Source: Ariolimax columbianus
Lineage: Eukaryota > Mollusca > Gastropoda > Stylommatophora > Arionidae
Direction of reading: 5' to 3'
Length of the DNA stretch: 64,000 bases
Assembly: GCA_036924085.1 (NCBI GenBank)
Contig: JAVGWX010000019.1
Span: 12,514,196-12,578,195, forward strand
Each line of letters opens with the position of its first letter. The first letter of the stretch is position 1. Shown here in pieces: positions 22,141 to 32,088 of the stretch. The notes under the pieces are model-generated. The model was not told the DNA's origin and made no database searches. It saw nothing but the letters and a program-made list of their open reading frames with translations. The translations under genes and the position numbers were made by a program.

Positions 22141-23832
22141 CTAGTGGAGTGGTAGTCCGCAGGCTTTGACCTCTTCAGCTAGGCCATCTTCGTCGGTTAT
22201 TCGATGGGTCATCATGTAGCATGTCCTTTGTAGAACGTCGCTCCCATCACAGTCTGTCTGAAAGAAACTCGTTCCCTTGCCAAAACACCAGCTTCCGCCA
22301 CTGTCATACTCAGGCACTCCTGGATATTTTGGTGCCATCGTCTTCTTGGTCTACCCCTTCCTCTTTTGCCTGGCACCATACCTTCCATCACCGTTCTCTC
22401 AAGACCGTTGTCTCTTGATGTGACCAAAGTATTTGCATTTTCTAGCCAAAATGTAATTGATAAACCAGTTCTCCTCTATGCTCAACTCTTGCCGAATGTC
22501 TATATTTGTTCTTTTCTCTGCCCAGGGTATTCTGAGGATCTTTCTGTAACATTTTGACTCGAAGGATTCGATTCGTTGTCTAGAAGTTTTGGTAATCGTC
22601 CATGATTCACATCCATAAGCTGCCACATGAAAAACACAGGCTCTCAAGACTTTTACTTTTATCGTTTTGTTGGTACCCTGCCATAATTTCTTCAGGCTGT
22701 TCAGTCTCTGCATTGCCATAGCTAGTCTTCTTCTGATTTCTTTCGAGCAGTCGCCATTTTTGTCAATTCTGGAGCCCAGATATTCAAAATGTGAGACCTA
22801 ATCTATTTCCTCACCACCCACTGTAAATTTATGCTGACATTGTGTTTTATCGGTGGTCATTATCTTTGTTTTGTTTATGTTTATGAACAGATTTTGATCT
22901 TTACTATGTTCATTAACGGCTGAAAGTAGCTGCTCTAGCCCTTCCGCACTTCTTGATAGTATCACTGTGTCATCTGACGTATCGTAACTCTGGAATCTCG
23001 TACCCCCCCCCCCCCCCCCCCAATCGCAAATGGGTCGAAACTTTCAATGTTCTCATCTTCTCGCACATTTCTCATTATACATTCCGCATATATGTTGTAC
23101 AGATAAGGTGAGAGGATACATCCCTGTCGGACTCCCTTTTGTACTGCAAACCAATCTGATATTTGCCCAGATACTCGGACAGCGGCTTGTTGACCTTGGT
23201 ACAATATTTCAATGAGATGGACTATATGCAAAGGAAACCCCATTTCCTTCATGATTCTCTACAGATTTTGATGTTTGACCGTGTCGAAGGCCTTAGTGTA
23301 ATCAATGAAACATGTGTACAGATCTACATTAAACTCTCTACATTTTTCATAGATATTCCTTAAATTGAATATGTGGTCCCGGGTCCCTCTGTCTTTCCTA
23401 AAACCTGCCTGGACTACGTGAATTTCAGATTCAAATCTTTTCTCTATCCTTCTTATTAGGATTCGCAAGAGTATCTTGCTAGCATGGCTGATCAGTGCGA
23501 TAGTTCGGTAGTTCGTGCACAGCTTCAGGTTGCCTTTTTTGGGGAGGGGAATATAAATTGATTTCTTCCATGCTTCTGGCCACTCTGCACTCTGCCATAT
23601 CTGATTACACAGCTTGTGATAGACTGGAGCACACGCCTCTCCTCCTGCTTGTATTAGCTCTGCTGGGATATCATCGCATCCTGGGGACTTTCCCTTTTTC
23701 AGGCTTTTAATTGCAGGGCGTACTTCTTCCAATGTTGGTTCAGGTTCTTTCTCATCCTTTGGTAGGATTGTAACTGAGCGCTTTGTGCTATCTCCATACA
23801 TGGTTCTGCAGTACTCTCTCCATCTATTCATA
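22141..23832 (-). pseudogene. LINE with near-complete RT, broken by poly-G, a stop and a mariner
   Basis: The minus-strand frame 23831-23259 encodes RT fingers and early palm: LEEVRPAIKSLKKGKSPGCD, LPKKGNLKLCTNYRTIALIS, VQAGFRKDRGTRDHIFNLR and FIDYTKAFDTVKH, where FIDYxKAFD carries the first catalytic Asp. 23252-22962 has VQKGVRQGCILSPYLYNIYA. The C19 run at 23003-23021 (G on the coding strand) then destroys the segment before the catalytic box. The frame resumes shifted with SDDTVILSRSAEGLEQLLSA, so the YADD box reads S-D-D. An in-frame TAG sits before VSHFEYLGS. 22719-22212 carries the C-terminal half (YGCESWTITKTSRQRIESFE, KYFGHIKRQ, GKRGRGRPRRRW). The upstream end stops exactly at a mariner with a TA target. 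Confidence 0.9.
23003..23021. repeat. Poly-C run (19) inside a LINE palm
   Basis: Nineteen C replacing or interrupting LINE RT coding sequence just before the catalytic DD. Confidence 0.95.
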
Positions 23833-24545
23833 TTCGATGGGTGTTCAAGTCAAATCGGGACCTTTTTAAAAAAAAAAAATAATAATTTGTACAGTAGTAA
23901 AAATGCAATTTATTTTTCGATATTATCTCCTGCAATGTTTATGCACTTATCCCAGGGATTAAGTAAGGCTTGAAAAGTTTCAGCGTACACATATTTGTCA
24001 GTATATCTGAACCAATCCAGGACAACCTGTTTCACTTCGTCATAAGTGCTGAAATGCTTACCTCCCAGAAATTTGTTTAGGAGTCCAAATATGTGAATAT
24101 CGCTTGAAGCGAGATCTGGGCTGTAAGACGGATGTAGCAATACCTCCCAGCCGACTTGCAGCAGAAGGCACAAAGTGCGGTGAGCCGTATGAAGTGCATG
24201 TTTGAACTCTTCTCTGCCGGTAAAACGCGAACAGCTACCTTGTGTCTTGACACCCAACGTGCACTAACCTTCCGAATATGCAAATGTTCGTTAATAATAG
24301 GGTTTACAACACCCAGTGAAAGACGTGCCTCTTGTGCAATTTCGCGACAAGTTATGCGTAAATTTTCAAGGATAGGGCGTTGCACAATCTGGATATTCAC
24401 GGGAATGACTGTGGTGGGTTGAGAACAGTTGAGAGCAGTAATAGGATACAAGTGCCCCTAGCTAATGATAGTAGTTTCAGCACGATATAACCCATTCAGG
24501 TGGAACAAGAACAAAAAGTCCCGTTTGATTTGAACGCCGCTCGAA
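23833..24545 (-). mobile_element. Mariner-like DNA transposon, internally deleted (copy 2)
   Basis: Terminal inverted repeats (left TTCGATGGGTGTTCAAGTCA; right, reverse-complemented, TTCGAGCGGCGTTCAAATCA) are flanked by TA at 23831-23832 and 24546-24547. Length is 713 bp. The 5' region on the minus strand matches copy 1 at 2356 almost base for base for about 100 bp. The element sits in the LINE at 22141-23832. Confidence 0.92.
23907..24451 (-). pseudogene. Mariner transposase remnant (second HTH and C-terminus)
   Basis: Two overlapping minus-strand frames. 24451-24077 contains the second HTH: ILENLRITCREIAQEARLSL, then GVVNPIINEHLHIRKVSARW. 24257-23910 contains the end: HPSYSPDLASSDIHIFG, where the third catalytic Asp is kept (SSD), then FLGGKHFSTYDEVKQVVLDW and WDKCINIAGDNIEK. 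The first HTH and the region around the second Asp are missing or garbled. The missing part differs from that of copy 1. Confidence 0.9.
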
Positions 24546-24547
24546 TA

Positions 24548-24999
24548 TATGCAAGACATATGGTTGTCAACGCACCTGATTCATCTTATCGTAACACCGC
24601 ACCAAAAACAACAAGCAACAGTCGGAATAGTTAGATAGACATCAGACTGGTTTGAGGTGCAAAAACCAAAAGATAAAAAACACATATTCTCCCCTTACTT
24701 TGTCAACGTTAATGCTGAAAACATAATGTCAAGATTGACAAAAATGTGAAAAGTTTGACCCGGACATAGTCGGTCGAAATGAAATACCTGAACTATGATT
24801 TGCAAGTGAGACAACTGTCCTTACGGACAGCGCTGTGGGTTTTGGAATAGGTGATTCTGTCGATTAAACAGCACAGTAATGAATAGAATGTATACCTTAA
24901 CATTAACAAGACCTATATAACAAGCACTGATAAGGCAACAATTCGACTTGAAGATGTTATAGAGAAGCAAGAAGTTACGAACGTCACAATTTTTTTAAA
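24548..24999. other. Unassigned
   Basis: No coding or repeat signal. I could not find the continuation of the LINE that the mariner interrupts, so the LINE was probably already truncated at or near 23832. Confidence 0.4.
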
Positions 25000-25380
25000 A
25001 TCTCATCTCGATTATCAGCAACACTGGAGACTGTCAAAACGAAGTAAGAAAAAGATTTGGCCATGGCATTGCAGAGGCTAATATAATTTAATTTTTGTTT
25101 ATGTATCGCAGAGTACTAACAAAAGGACAAAAACAAAGATCCTTAGGGTTTTCATTGTCCCAGTGTCAACGTATGGCTGTGAGACATGGATAGCCACACA
25201 AAAATTAGGGATGAAAGTGTATTCCCTCGAACTAAAATGCTATAGGAAAGTACTCAAAATGGTATGAATAACGAGAAGGAAGAGACATAAATCCTTCAGG
25301 AGCTGGATATCGAACAAAGATGGCTACCAACAAAATGACATCTAGGAAATGTAAATACTGTGACAACAACTAAAGTCACA
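25000..25380 (+). pseudogene. LINE ORF remnant
   Basis: The plus strand reads LISIISNTGDCQNEVRKRFG (compare LINE YLGSxIxxxGDCxxEIRRRL), then from 25117 NKRTKTKILRVFIVPVSTYG followed by CETWIATQ and YSLELKCYRKVLKM. This is the post-palm YGCETW region. Stops and shifts are present. Confidence 0.75.
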
Positions 25381-25504
25381 ATTATCTAGAAAAAGAACGA
25401 TACTATATGGTAGGATACCTGGCACGAGAGACAGATCCAACCGAGCAAGAGATGGGTACATGTTATGTAAGAGGTTCTGATGATAACGGGGACAGAGGCG
25501 AGAG

Positions 25505-25800
25505 AGTGTCAGGGTACGTGAACATGATCTGCCAAAACCCTTCTGCAACTCCACGGGGTGATCATGGATAGCAGGCAGCAACAGCGCAGACTGGATAAGT
25601 AGAAGGAATCGAAGAGGGAAGGCAATCTGGTACTCAAAAATGCCTGCTGAAGTCGGATGTGTTGGACCGAAAGGTGTAAATATCACAGTCAAGCTGTAAA
25701 GTACGACAAAACGCATTTCGTTCTCTGGACTACATTCAGGTACTTCAAAGCCCTTTTTGTGGCTTGGTAGTGGGAGATTGAGAACGAACGAAGAAGAAGA
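25505..25800 (+). mobile_element. SINE family A, copy 2
   Basis: GGTGATCATGGATAGCAGGC, CTGCTGAAGTCGGATGTGTT, GGACCGAAAGGTG, GCTTGGTAGTGGGAGATTGA, and the 3' end GAACGAACGAAGAAGAAG. The single unexpanded tail unit is the state from which the 3613-4285 array would start. The 5' third (from about 25440) is diverged. Confidence 0.8.
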
Positions 25801-25944
25801 AATATATACATATTATTTGATCTTTCTATGTTTTATGTGCTTGTTAAATTTCATGTCGTCTTGTTTATGACGATTAAGATTAAAGCCTACGCACGCACAC
25901 ACACACACACAGATAGAGAATGGAATGTTTTGGGGTTTTTTATT

Positions 25945-26056
25945 TTTACTTCGCCTTATTTTCCAAGACGGTGTGCGTGATCTTCGGTATACATTTTATG
26001 TAAAGGTAGGTCTGTTTCCTCCTGCATTTTCTAAGGGTTTGCTTCTCCAGGGTAAC
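25945..26056 (-). mobile_element. SINE family B, copy 4, 3' half (split by a LINE)
   Basis: Minus-strand B body: CTTATTTTCCAAGACGGTGT is the reverse of ACCGCCTTGG...AATAAG, and GTTTGCTTCTCCAGGGTAAC is the reverse of the GTTACCC..GAAGCAAAC block. The core block is deleted in this copy. The other half is at 26787-26873. Confidence 0.8.
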
Positions 26057-26786
26057 TTAACTTAACTTTACGTCTTTATTTATACTGGATTAGAAGACTG
26101 CATATCAATTACATTTACATTACCTTGCTCTAAAAGCTATGCGCATCCAATTTATTCTTAAATGATTTTACTGTCCCTGCCTCCACTACCTCCCGTGACA
26201 ATGCATTCCAAGCATTCACCACTCTCTGACTCAAAAATTATTTCCTAATATCTAATCTGGACCTCTCTTTAGTTAATTTGTAGGTATGCCATCTTGTTCT
26301 CGTGGGTGGCTGTATTTTGAAAAAACTTAATTTAGTCTAATTTATCCATTCCTCTGATCATCTTATAAACCTGTATTAAGTCACCTCGAATTCTTCTCTC
26401 TTCTAGACACTGTAGGCCGGTTTTTCTAAGTCTTTCCTCATAACTGTAAATCTGAAATCTGACTATCAGCTGTGTCGCTCTTTTTTGTTTTCTTTCCATC
26501 ATGTTTATATCCGACCCATGATAAGGACTCCACACCTGTACACAATACTCCAATTTAGGTCTAACTAAAGCTTTCTACAGTTTGACTATCAGTTCCTTGC
26601 TCCTATGTTTAATATTTCTTTTTATCATACCTAACATTGCATTTACATTTTTCACTGCTACCTGAACTTGGTCACTCACCTTACCTGTATGATCTATTAT
26701 AACCCCTAGCTCCCTTTCCTTATCTATTTTTCTAATATTGTTCTCTCCCATTCTGTAATTGTGTTCCAAATTGGATCTACCCATGT
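26057..26786 (-). mobile_element. CR1/L2-like LINE, 3' end, inserted in SINE B
   Basis: Minus-strand frames: GERELGV-type ERELGVIIDHTGKVSDQVQV, then VKNVNAMLGMIKRNIKHRSK (26784-26575); after one TAG, LEYCVQVWSPYHGSDINMME and KRATQLIV (26553-26332); then FLSQRVVNAWNALSREVVEA up to the ORF stop near 26145. LEYCVQVWSPY and RVVNAWNALPxEVV are typical of the CR1/L2 group. The 3' tail is an AAGTT repeat, seen as ACTTAACTTAACTT on the plus strand from 26056. The insertion is bounded by GTAAC at 26052-26056 and 26787-26791. Confidence 0.88.
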
Positions 26787-26873
26787 GTAACGGCCAGTGC
26801 TGTGATGGAGAGCGAACCCAGTACCTTCGGGTTGTGAGCCATGTCCCTTATCCACTAGTCCACGACGTCCCCC
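26787..26873 (-). mobile_element. SINE family B, copy 4, tRNA-like head
   Basis: Minus strand: GGACGTCGTGGACTAGTGGA head, B-box-like GGGTTCGCTCTCC, GTGCTGTGATGG reversed. It continues the half at 25945-26056 once the LINE is removed from view. Confidence 0.82.
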
Positions 26874-26988
26874 AAAGACTGAGAAGGAGAGAGATATATA
26901 CAAAAACACACAGACACACACATGCTTCGTCTCTTTTATGTGGCAGATGTGCTTGGATACTGGTCTATTAATATGGAGACACTGGTTT

Positions 26989-27346
26989 GGCTTGGCTTGG
27001 CTTTGTTCATTCTAAATCTCCCACTACCAAACACTGAAAAAGCTTAAGTAGCAGAATGTAGTCCAGAGAACGGAATGCGTTGTGTCGTAGTTAACAGCTT
27101 GGTTGCGATATTTGCACCTTTCGGTCCAACACATTCGACTTCAGCAAGCATATTTTGAGTACCGGGTTAGCATTGCCTCTTCGATCCCTTCTCCTTAGCC
27201 AGTCTGCCCTGCTTCAGCCTGTTATCCAGGATCACCGCGTGGAGGTGTAGAAGTCTTGGCAGCTCTGGTTCGCTGGCCCTGACACTAGCAATCAGCTATG
27301 AGTCGCTGACCACTGCAGCTCATGAGCTGCTCAGCATCTTGATCCC
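26989..27346 (-). mobile_element. SINE family A, copy 3, complete with TSD
   Basis: Flanked by a perfect 12-bp direct repeat AGACACTGGTTT (26977-26988 and 27347-27358). Its 3' end, on the minus strand, is a short tandem tail (CCAAG)n, seen as GGCTTGGCTTGGC on the plus strand. Length is 358 bp. TSD plus short tandem tail shows target-primed retroposition by a LINE. I see no convincing pol III A and B boxes in its 5' part (GATGCTGAGCAGCTCATGAG...), so the head may be of other origin. It contains the core GTGTTGGACCGAAAGGTGCA. Confidence 0.9.
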
Positions 27347-27358
27347 AGACACTGGTTT

Positions 27359-27995
27359 TAATCTGGGCAACATTTTCCTATGGATGGGGTGGGGGTGTGG
27401 TGTTTGTGTGAAATTGTCTACATTTATACTAGAGGGATAGATATATTGTCTCAATAGGTATGTTGTCTTGATCTTGATGACCCATTCCTCAGCGATGATG
27501 CAGGTCCCAACTCGTCCAACGGGAGGAATTGTCTTGGGCCACGGAAGTCCAGTAAGTGGTAAACATTTTTCCACTTGAGACGCCTCGGATGTTGTGGAAG
27601 GCAAGGGAGTCTGACTAACACATTGGAGATCTTCCCGTGGCCTCTGTTTGCCTTAGGGGTACTAGATTGCTGTCGCCGTGCTCCTTAGACCATCATTTCG
27701 TCGCAACATGTGACCTGTCCATCTATGCTTTGCCTTGTCTACTTAGATCGCGGCATCATTCACCAGGAACAAAAAGGCGCATGTAAAAATTGAGATTTTG
27801 ATTGTGCCTGCGTTGGTTCCGGAAAGCGATTCTGACCAAGCGTTTCTCGAGAGAGACCTGGATCACTCAATTTGTCCTACAGTGATTTTGTGAGTGTCCA
27901 TGTTTTGCACCACGGTAACGTGCAAGGGGCATAGGGGAATTGAAGAGACAGGTGCGTCGGTTATGGTCTTGAATAGCAAGAGATTGAGACAGTTA
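27359..27995 (-). pseudogene. LINE ORF remnant
   Basis: Minus strand at about 27760-27650 reads VDKAKHRWTGHMLRRNDGLR then STATAI and GKQRPREDL. This is the xKWAGHxxRRNDxRW...GKQRPRGRP tail of LINE ORFs. Further upstream, TITDAPVSSIPLCPLHV fits the stretch before YASETW. Stops interrupt it. Most of 27360-27480 is unassigned. Confidence 0.65.
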
Positions 27996-28624
27996 TATTG
28001 GGGAGGGGTGGGGTGGGAGGGGGGGGGAGAAGAGAGAGAGATGAAGGATGAGAGAGAAAGAAGGGATGGGTATAGAGAAAGATATTGAGTTGGTCACAAC
28101 GATTTTGGATATAAAAGAAATTTCAGATCACTAGCCTGCACACGACAATATTACCACTAGCAGAAACCTTCATTTCTTATCCCTATAGATCCTCCCACAC
28201 ACGACCTCCGTAATATGACACAAACACAGATATAATCGGTTTTCTTTATTTTAAAAATACCACTTGAGACAAACAAACAGTTTCCTTGTTACTTCTTACA
28301 AAAGGTCTGCAGTTCAGATATCAAATCGTCCAGCAGTGACAAACTCTCGGAGTTGGCTGACGCACATTTTTCTCCTTCCGGTTCACCATAGGGACCAGAT
28401 GGTGAAAGATTAGTAAACTTGTGGGATATGTTATAACATTAATATTTGGGGCATGTGTAGTTTTTTTTAAATAGATTAATTAAATACAAAATAACGTGAA
28501 AATAAATAGCATGTAAGCTTTCATTTAATGAACAAATGTGTTATTTAAACTTATATTGACACTCACAGTGAGTCAGCATTGGTCTGCATATGACCACTTG
28601 TAGAAGACTGTGTTAGAGCACGAA
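27996..28624. other. G-rich/purine-rich tract and AT-rich DNA
   Basis: 28000-28080 is strongly purine-rich on the plus strand (GGGGAGGGGTGGGGTGGGAG, then GA repeats). 28100-28624 is AT-rich with no gene signal. Confidence 0.6.
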
Positions 28625-29160
28625 TGTCTCACCTCACGTTCACACCTGGGCACGCTGTCCTACTGCAGTGACCAATGTCTCACCTCACGTCCACACCTGG
28701 GCACGCTGTCCTACTGTAGTGACTAATGTCTCACCTCACGTCCACACCTGGGCACGCTGTCCTACTGTAGTGACTAATGTCTCACCTCACGTTCACACTT
28801 GGGCACGCTGTCCTACTGTAGTGACTAATGTCTCACCTCACGTTCACACCTGGGCACGCTGTCCTACTGTAGTGACTAATGTCTCACCTCACGTCCACAC
28901 CTGGGTACGATGTCCTACTGTAGTGACCAATGTCATACCTCCCGTTCACACCTGGGTACGATGTCCTACTGTAGTGACTAATGTCTCACCTCACGTCCAC
29001 ACCTGGGTACGATGTCCTACTGTAGTGACCAATGTCATACCTCCCGTTCACACCTGGGTACGATGTCCTACTGTAGTGACCAATGTCACATCTCCCGTTC
29101 ACACCTGGGTACGATGTCCTACTGTAGTGACCAATGTCACATCTCCCGTAACGTTCACAC
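28625..29160. repeat. 51-bp minisatellite related to element D
   Basis: About 10.5 units of ATGTCTCACCTCACGTCCAC + ACCTGGGCACGCTGTCCTAC + TGTAGTGACTA. The monomer shares CACCTCACGTCC, CCTGG and the ACAGGCTGT-like block with element D at 14345-14385, and element D sequence follows immediately (29150 on). The open plus-strand frame of 200 codons with a 17-residue repeat (TNVSPHVHTWARCPTVV) comes from the 3-divisible period and ends in poly-Gly from a G run. Confidence 0.9.
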
Positions 29161-29295
29161 CTGGAAACAATCTATTACAGCAGACTGGACAATATTGGGG
29201 GGGGGGGGGGGGGGGGGTGTTTGCGGGCTTTGCTATCAACACTGTGATCCCTACACTGGTGAGCTTGTAAAGGAGCTACCCAGGTTCTACATCTT
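29150..29295 (+). mobile_element. Element D, interrupted by poly-G
   Basis: CACCTGGAAACAATCTATTA, CAGCAGACTGGACAAT, then G21, then ATCAACACTGTGATCCCTAC and ACTGGTGAGCTTGT. Other copies run from CTTGGTCAATGAGG directly to TCAACAATGTGATCCCCATA. Confidence 0.75.
29197..29217. repeat. Poly-G run (21) inside element D
   Basis: The longest homopolymer in the window. It replaces the GAGGTGGTGG-type segment present in other element D copies. Confidence 0.95.
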
Positions 29296-29360
29296 CAGTA
29301 TGCCCCTGGATATATGAAAAGCAACTGCAAAATCCACTACAAGAGAGTGAACAATTCATA

Positions 29361-29612
29361 CAGGTAGCTTCATTCAGATACAGGTAGCTTCATTCAGATA
29401 TGAGTAACTTCATTCAGATATGCGTAGCTTCATTCAGATACGAGTAGCTTCATTCAGATACGAGTAGCTTCATTCAGATATGGGTAGCTTCATTCAGATA
29501 TGGGTAGCATCATTCAGAGTCTAGTAGCTTCATTCAGATACGAGTAGCTTCATTCAGATACAAGTAGCTTCATCCCTATATGAGTAGCTTCATTCAGATA
29601 CGAGTAGCTTCA
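29361..29612. repeat. 20-bp minisatellite, about 13 units
   Basis: Unit GTAGCTTCATTCAGATACGA with point variants. Confidence 0.93.
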
Positions 29613-30479
29613 AAAGAGGAAGCAACACCACCATCAAACTGTACCCAAAGCAAGAGTCAAAAACCATATTCAATTATTTTATGTGTAATTTTAAAATACT
29701 GTCATTTTCACACACATCTGGGAAATCATAAGTTATAAGTGGCTATTAGTCTTACAACTACACCCTTGCTTTACAAATATGCCATCAAACTCTTCAAAAT
29801 GGATACATTTTAATACTGAATTTAGAATTGTCTGCAACTTCAACACTGATATTTGTATCATTGTTTTAATTAATTTGTGCAGTTTTCCTTTTGACAAATT
29901 CTTGATATAAGCTCTTACACATCTGTACATGTCTGGCTGGTACTGTTCGCAATCAACACTGCATTTGAAACGTGTAGTTTTCATCAAACTACACATTACA
30001 GATTATCTTCTTTGAACACACATACGTTTTAACTAGGTGACTAGATTTTGATATATTCTCTGATAATAGCAAAGTTTTTCAAATGGTATCTACTGTGATA
30101 CAAATATCTGCTCAAGATAACAGAATACTGATATCAACCTGGTTAAAGTTAGAGAGTATCAAACGGTCTTATCTAAACCAGCAGAATAAAAACATTATAA
30201 AAACCAAACAAAAGTTGTGCTAATAAATGCTGCGTTGTGGGTAACCTGTTCACAGGAAAGGCTTTGGCAGTAAACCCTGAACAAAAATCTGCATCCTGCG
30301 CTATCTTCAGTCAACTCAATTATTATGTCTGGCCATTAGACCAAGGTAGCTCAGGACAGGGAGGATGACGGCTCTGTAAATCTTTCACACTTTAAACCCA
30401 TTGAAGAGCAAGTCACAGCATCAGGTCTACATCGCATGATGTTTCCTTTTTCAGTTACGATGGGCCACAATTATTGTAT
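29613..30479. other. Unassigned AT-rich DNA with an element D fragment
   Basis: 30245-30375 (GGAAAGGCTTTGGCAGTAAA, CTGCATCCTG, ACCAAGGTAGCTCAGGA) parallels 43280-43345 and the last bases of the window (63970-64000), which marks it as part of element D or a neighbour repeat. A minus-strand 87-codon frame (29996-29733) has several Cys and Lys and no domain I recognise. Confidence 0.45.
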
Positions 30480-30903
30480 TGGACAGACTTCAGAAGAGAA
30501 GAGAAATAATATATTGTATCTATGACTAACATTCAGTTCAGGTATTCTCAGAATAAAGGTCATCATTGGACAGACTTCAGAATAGGAGAAAAATAATAAA
30601 TTGTATCTATGACTGACATTCAGTTCAGGTATTCTCAGAATAAAGGTCATCAATGAACAGACTTCAGAATAGGAGAAAAATAATAAATTGTATCTAAGAC
30701 TGACATTCAGTTCAGGTATTCTCAGAATAAAGGTCATCATTGGACAGACTTCAGAATAGGAGAAAAATAATAAATTGTATCTATGACTGACATTCAGTTC
30801 AGGTATTCTCAGAATAAAGGTCATCAATGAACAGACTTCAGAAGAGAAGAAAAATAATAAATTGTATCTATGACTGACATTCAGTTCAGGTATTCTCAAA
30901 GAA
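30480..30903. repeat. 87-bp minisatellite, about 5 units
   Basis: Unit starts (GGACAGACTTCAGAA) fall near 30481, 30568, 30655, 30742 and 30829. The 87-bp period keeps a 158-codon minus-strand frame open. This is a repeat artefact as far as I can tell. Confidence 0.9.
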
Positions 30904-31014
30904 AATGATTCACAATGATTGTACACACTGCGGTTGACATGGAACACAACACAAACAGCATTACTGTAAAGTCATCTTTGTCTTGATCTGCTAGGTTGCT
31001 TACACACTAAAAGA

Positions 31015-31031
31015 GGGGGGGGGGGGGGGGG
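31015..31031. repeat. Poly-G run (17)
   Basis: Run of 17 G followed by CGCGTG. Confidence 0.95.
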
Positions 31032-31344
31032 CGCGTGTTTTAATAAGAGATTCCCTAGTAACGGTAGCCCCATGCAGACACTGCTGTCGGAGATGTATAG
31101 TTCGAGACTTCACTGCATGAGGTAACACCTTCATTATGAGGTGGAGCGGCTAGTTTTCTTTCCCCTGGCTTGTTTTTTTCTTCCCTAACAGTAAGTCTGG
31201 TACTCATTTACAGCTGGGTTGACTGGAGTGTGTCTGTTGAGCAATGTATCTTTGACATGAAAGTTGGATGCTCTGTCACTGCGCTGATCAGACACTCTAC
31301 TACATGGATGCGCTAGAGGTTGACACAACTATATGGGGAGGGGA

Positions 31345-31426
31345 GGGGGGGGGGGGGGGTGTGTGTGTCTGTGTGTGTGTCTGTGTGTGTGGTGGTGTGC
31401 ATGTGTGTGAGTATGTGTGTGTATAT
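31345..31426. repeat. Poly-G run (15) followed by (GT)n
   Basis: G15 at 31345-31359, then TGTGTGTGTCTGTGTG-type repeats to about 31426. Confidence 0.93.
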
Positions 31427-31459
31427 TGTCACAATTATACGGAAAAAGGATCATGTTTG

Positions 31460-31858
31460 TTCACTATCTGACATTTCAGGTACCATATATCATGTCTCAT
31501 GTGTGAGCTCACTATAAGACATTTCAGGTACCATATATCATGTCTCATGTGTGAGCTCACTATAAGACATTTCAGGTACCATATTTCATGTCTGAGCTCA
31601 CTATAAGACATTTCAGGTACCATATTTCATGTCTGAGCTCACTATAAGACATTTCAGGTACCATATTTCATGTCTGAGCTCACTATAAGACATTTCAGGT
31701 ACCATGTCTCATGTCTGCACTCACTATAAGACATTTCAGGTACCATATTTCATTTCTCATGTCTGCACTCACTATAAGACATTTCAGGTACCATATTTCC
31801 TGTCTCATGTCTGCACTCATTATAAGACATTTCAGGTACCATATTTCCTGTCTCATTT
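31460..31858. repeat. 40-50-bp minisatellite, about 9 units
   Basis: Core ACTATAAGACATTTCAGGTA + CCATATTTCATGTCT. Units vary by presence of CATGTGTGAGCT or TCATGTCTGCACTC. Core starts near 31469, 31519, 31567, 31607, 31650, 31690, 31731, 31778 and 31825. Confidence 0.9.
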
Positions 31859-32088
31859 TCGCTCGCTGTGAACTCGATGACTACTACTACAGCTGGTCTC
31901 CTTACAGAAACCCTGTATTAAAGCGCATTGCAGTGGTGGTTTCCCATCATGAGGTTGCCACTCCTATGTACAAAGACTACAGCCCACATAATGACACCTC
32001 AAAACGGATGCCCTTATTAACTTTTAACTGCAGCTGTTTATATGAACTTATTCAGCACTTATTCAAACAGGAGCAATGAACCACAAGT
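31859..32088 (+). other. Unrecognised open frame after the array
   Basis: The plus-strand frame that starts in the array (31711) continues past it to 32079 with non-repetitive sequence: CELDDYYYSWSPYRNPVLKR, then IAVVVSHHEVATPMYKDYSP. I recognise no family. The composition is more protein-like than its neighbours, but one short frame joined to an array is weak evidence. Confidence 0.2.
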
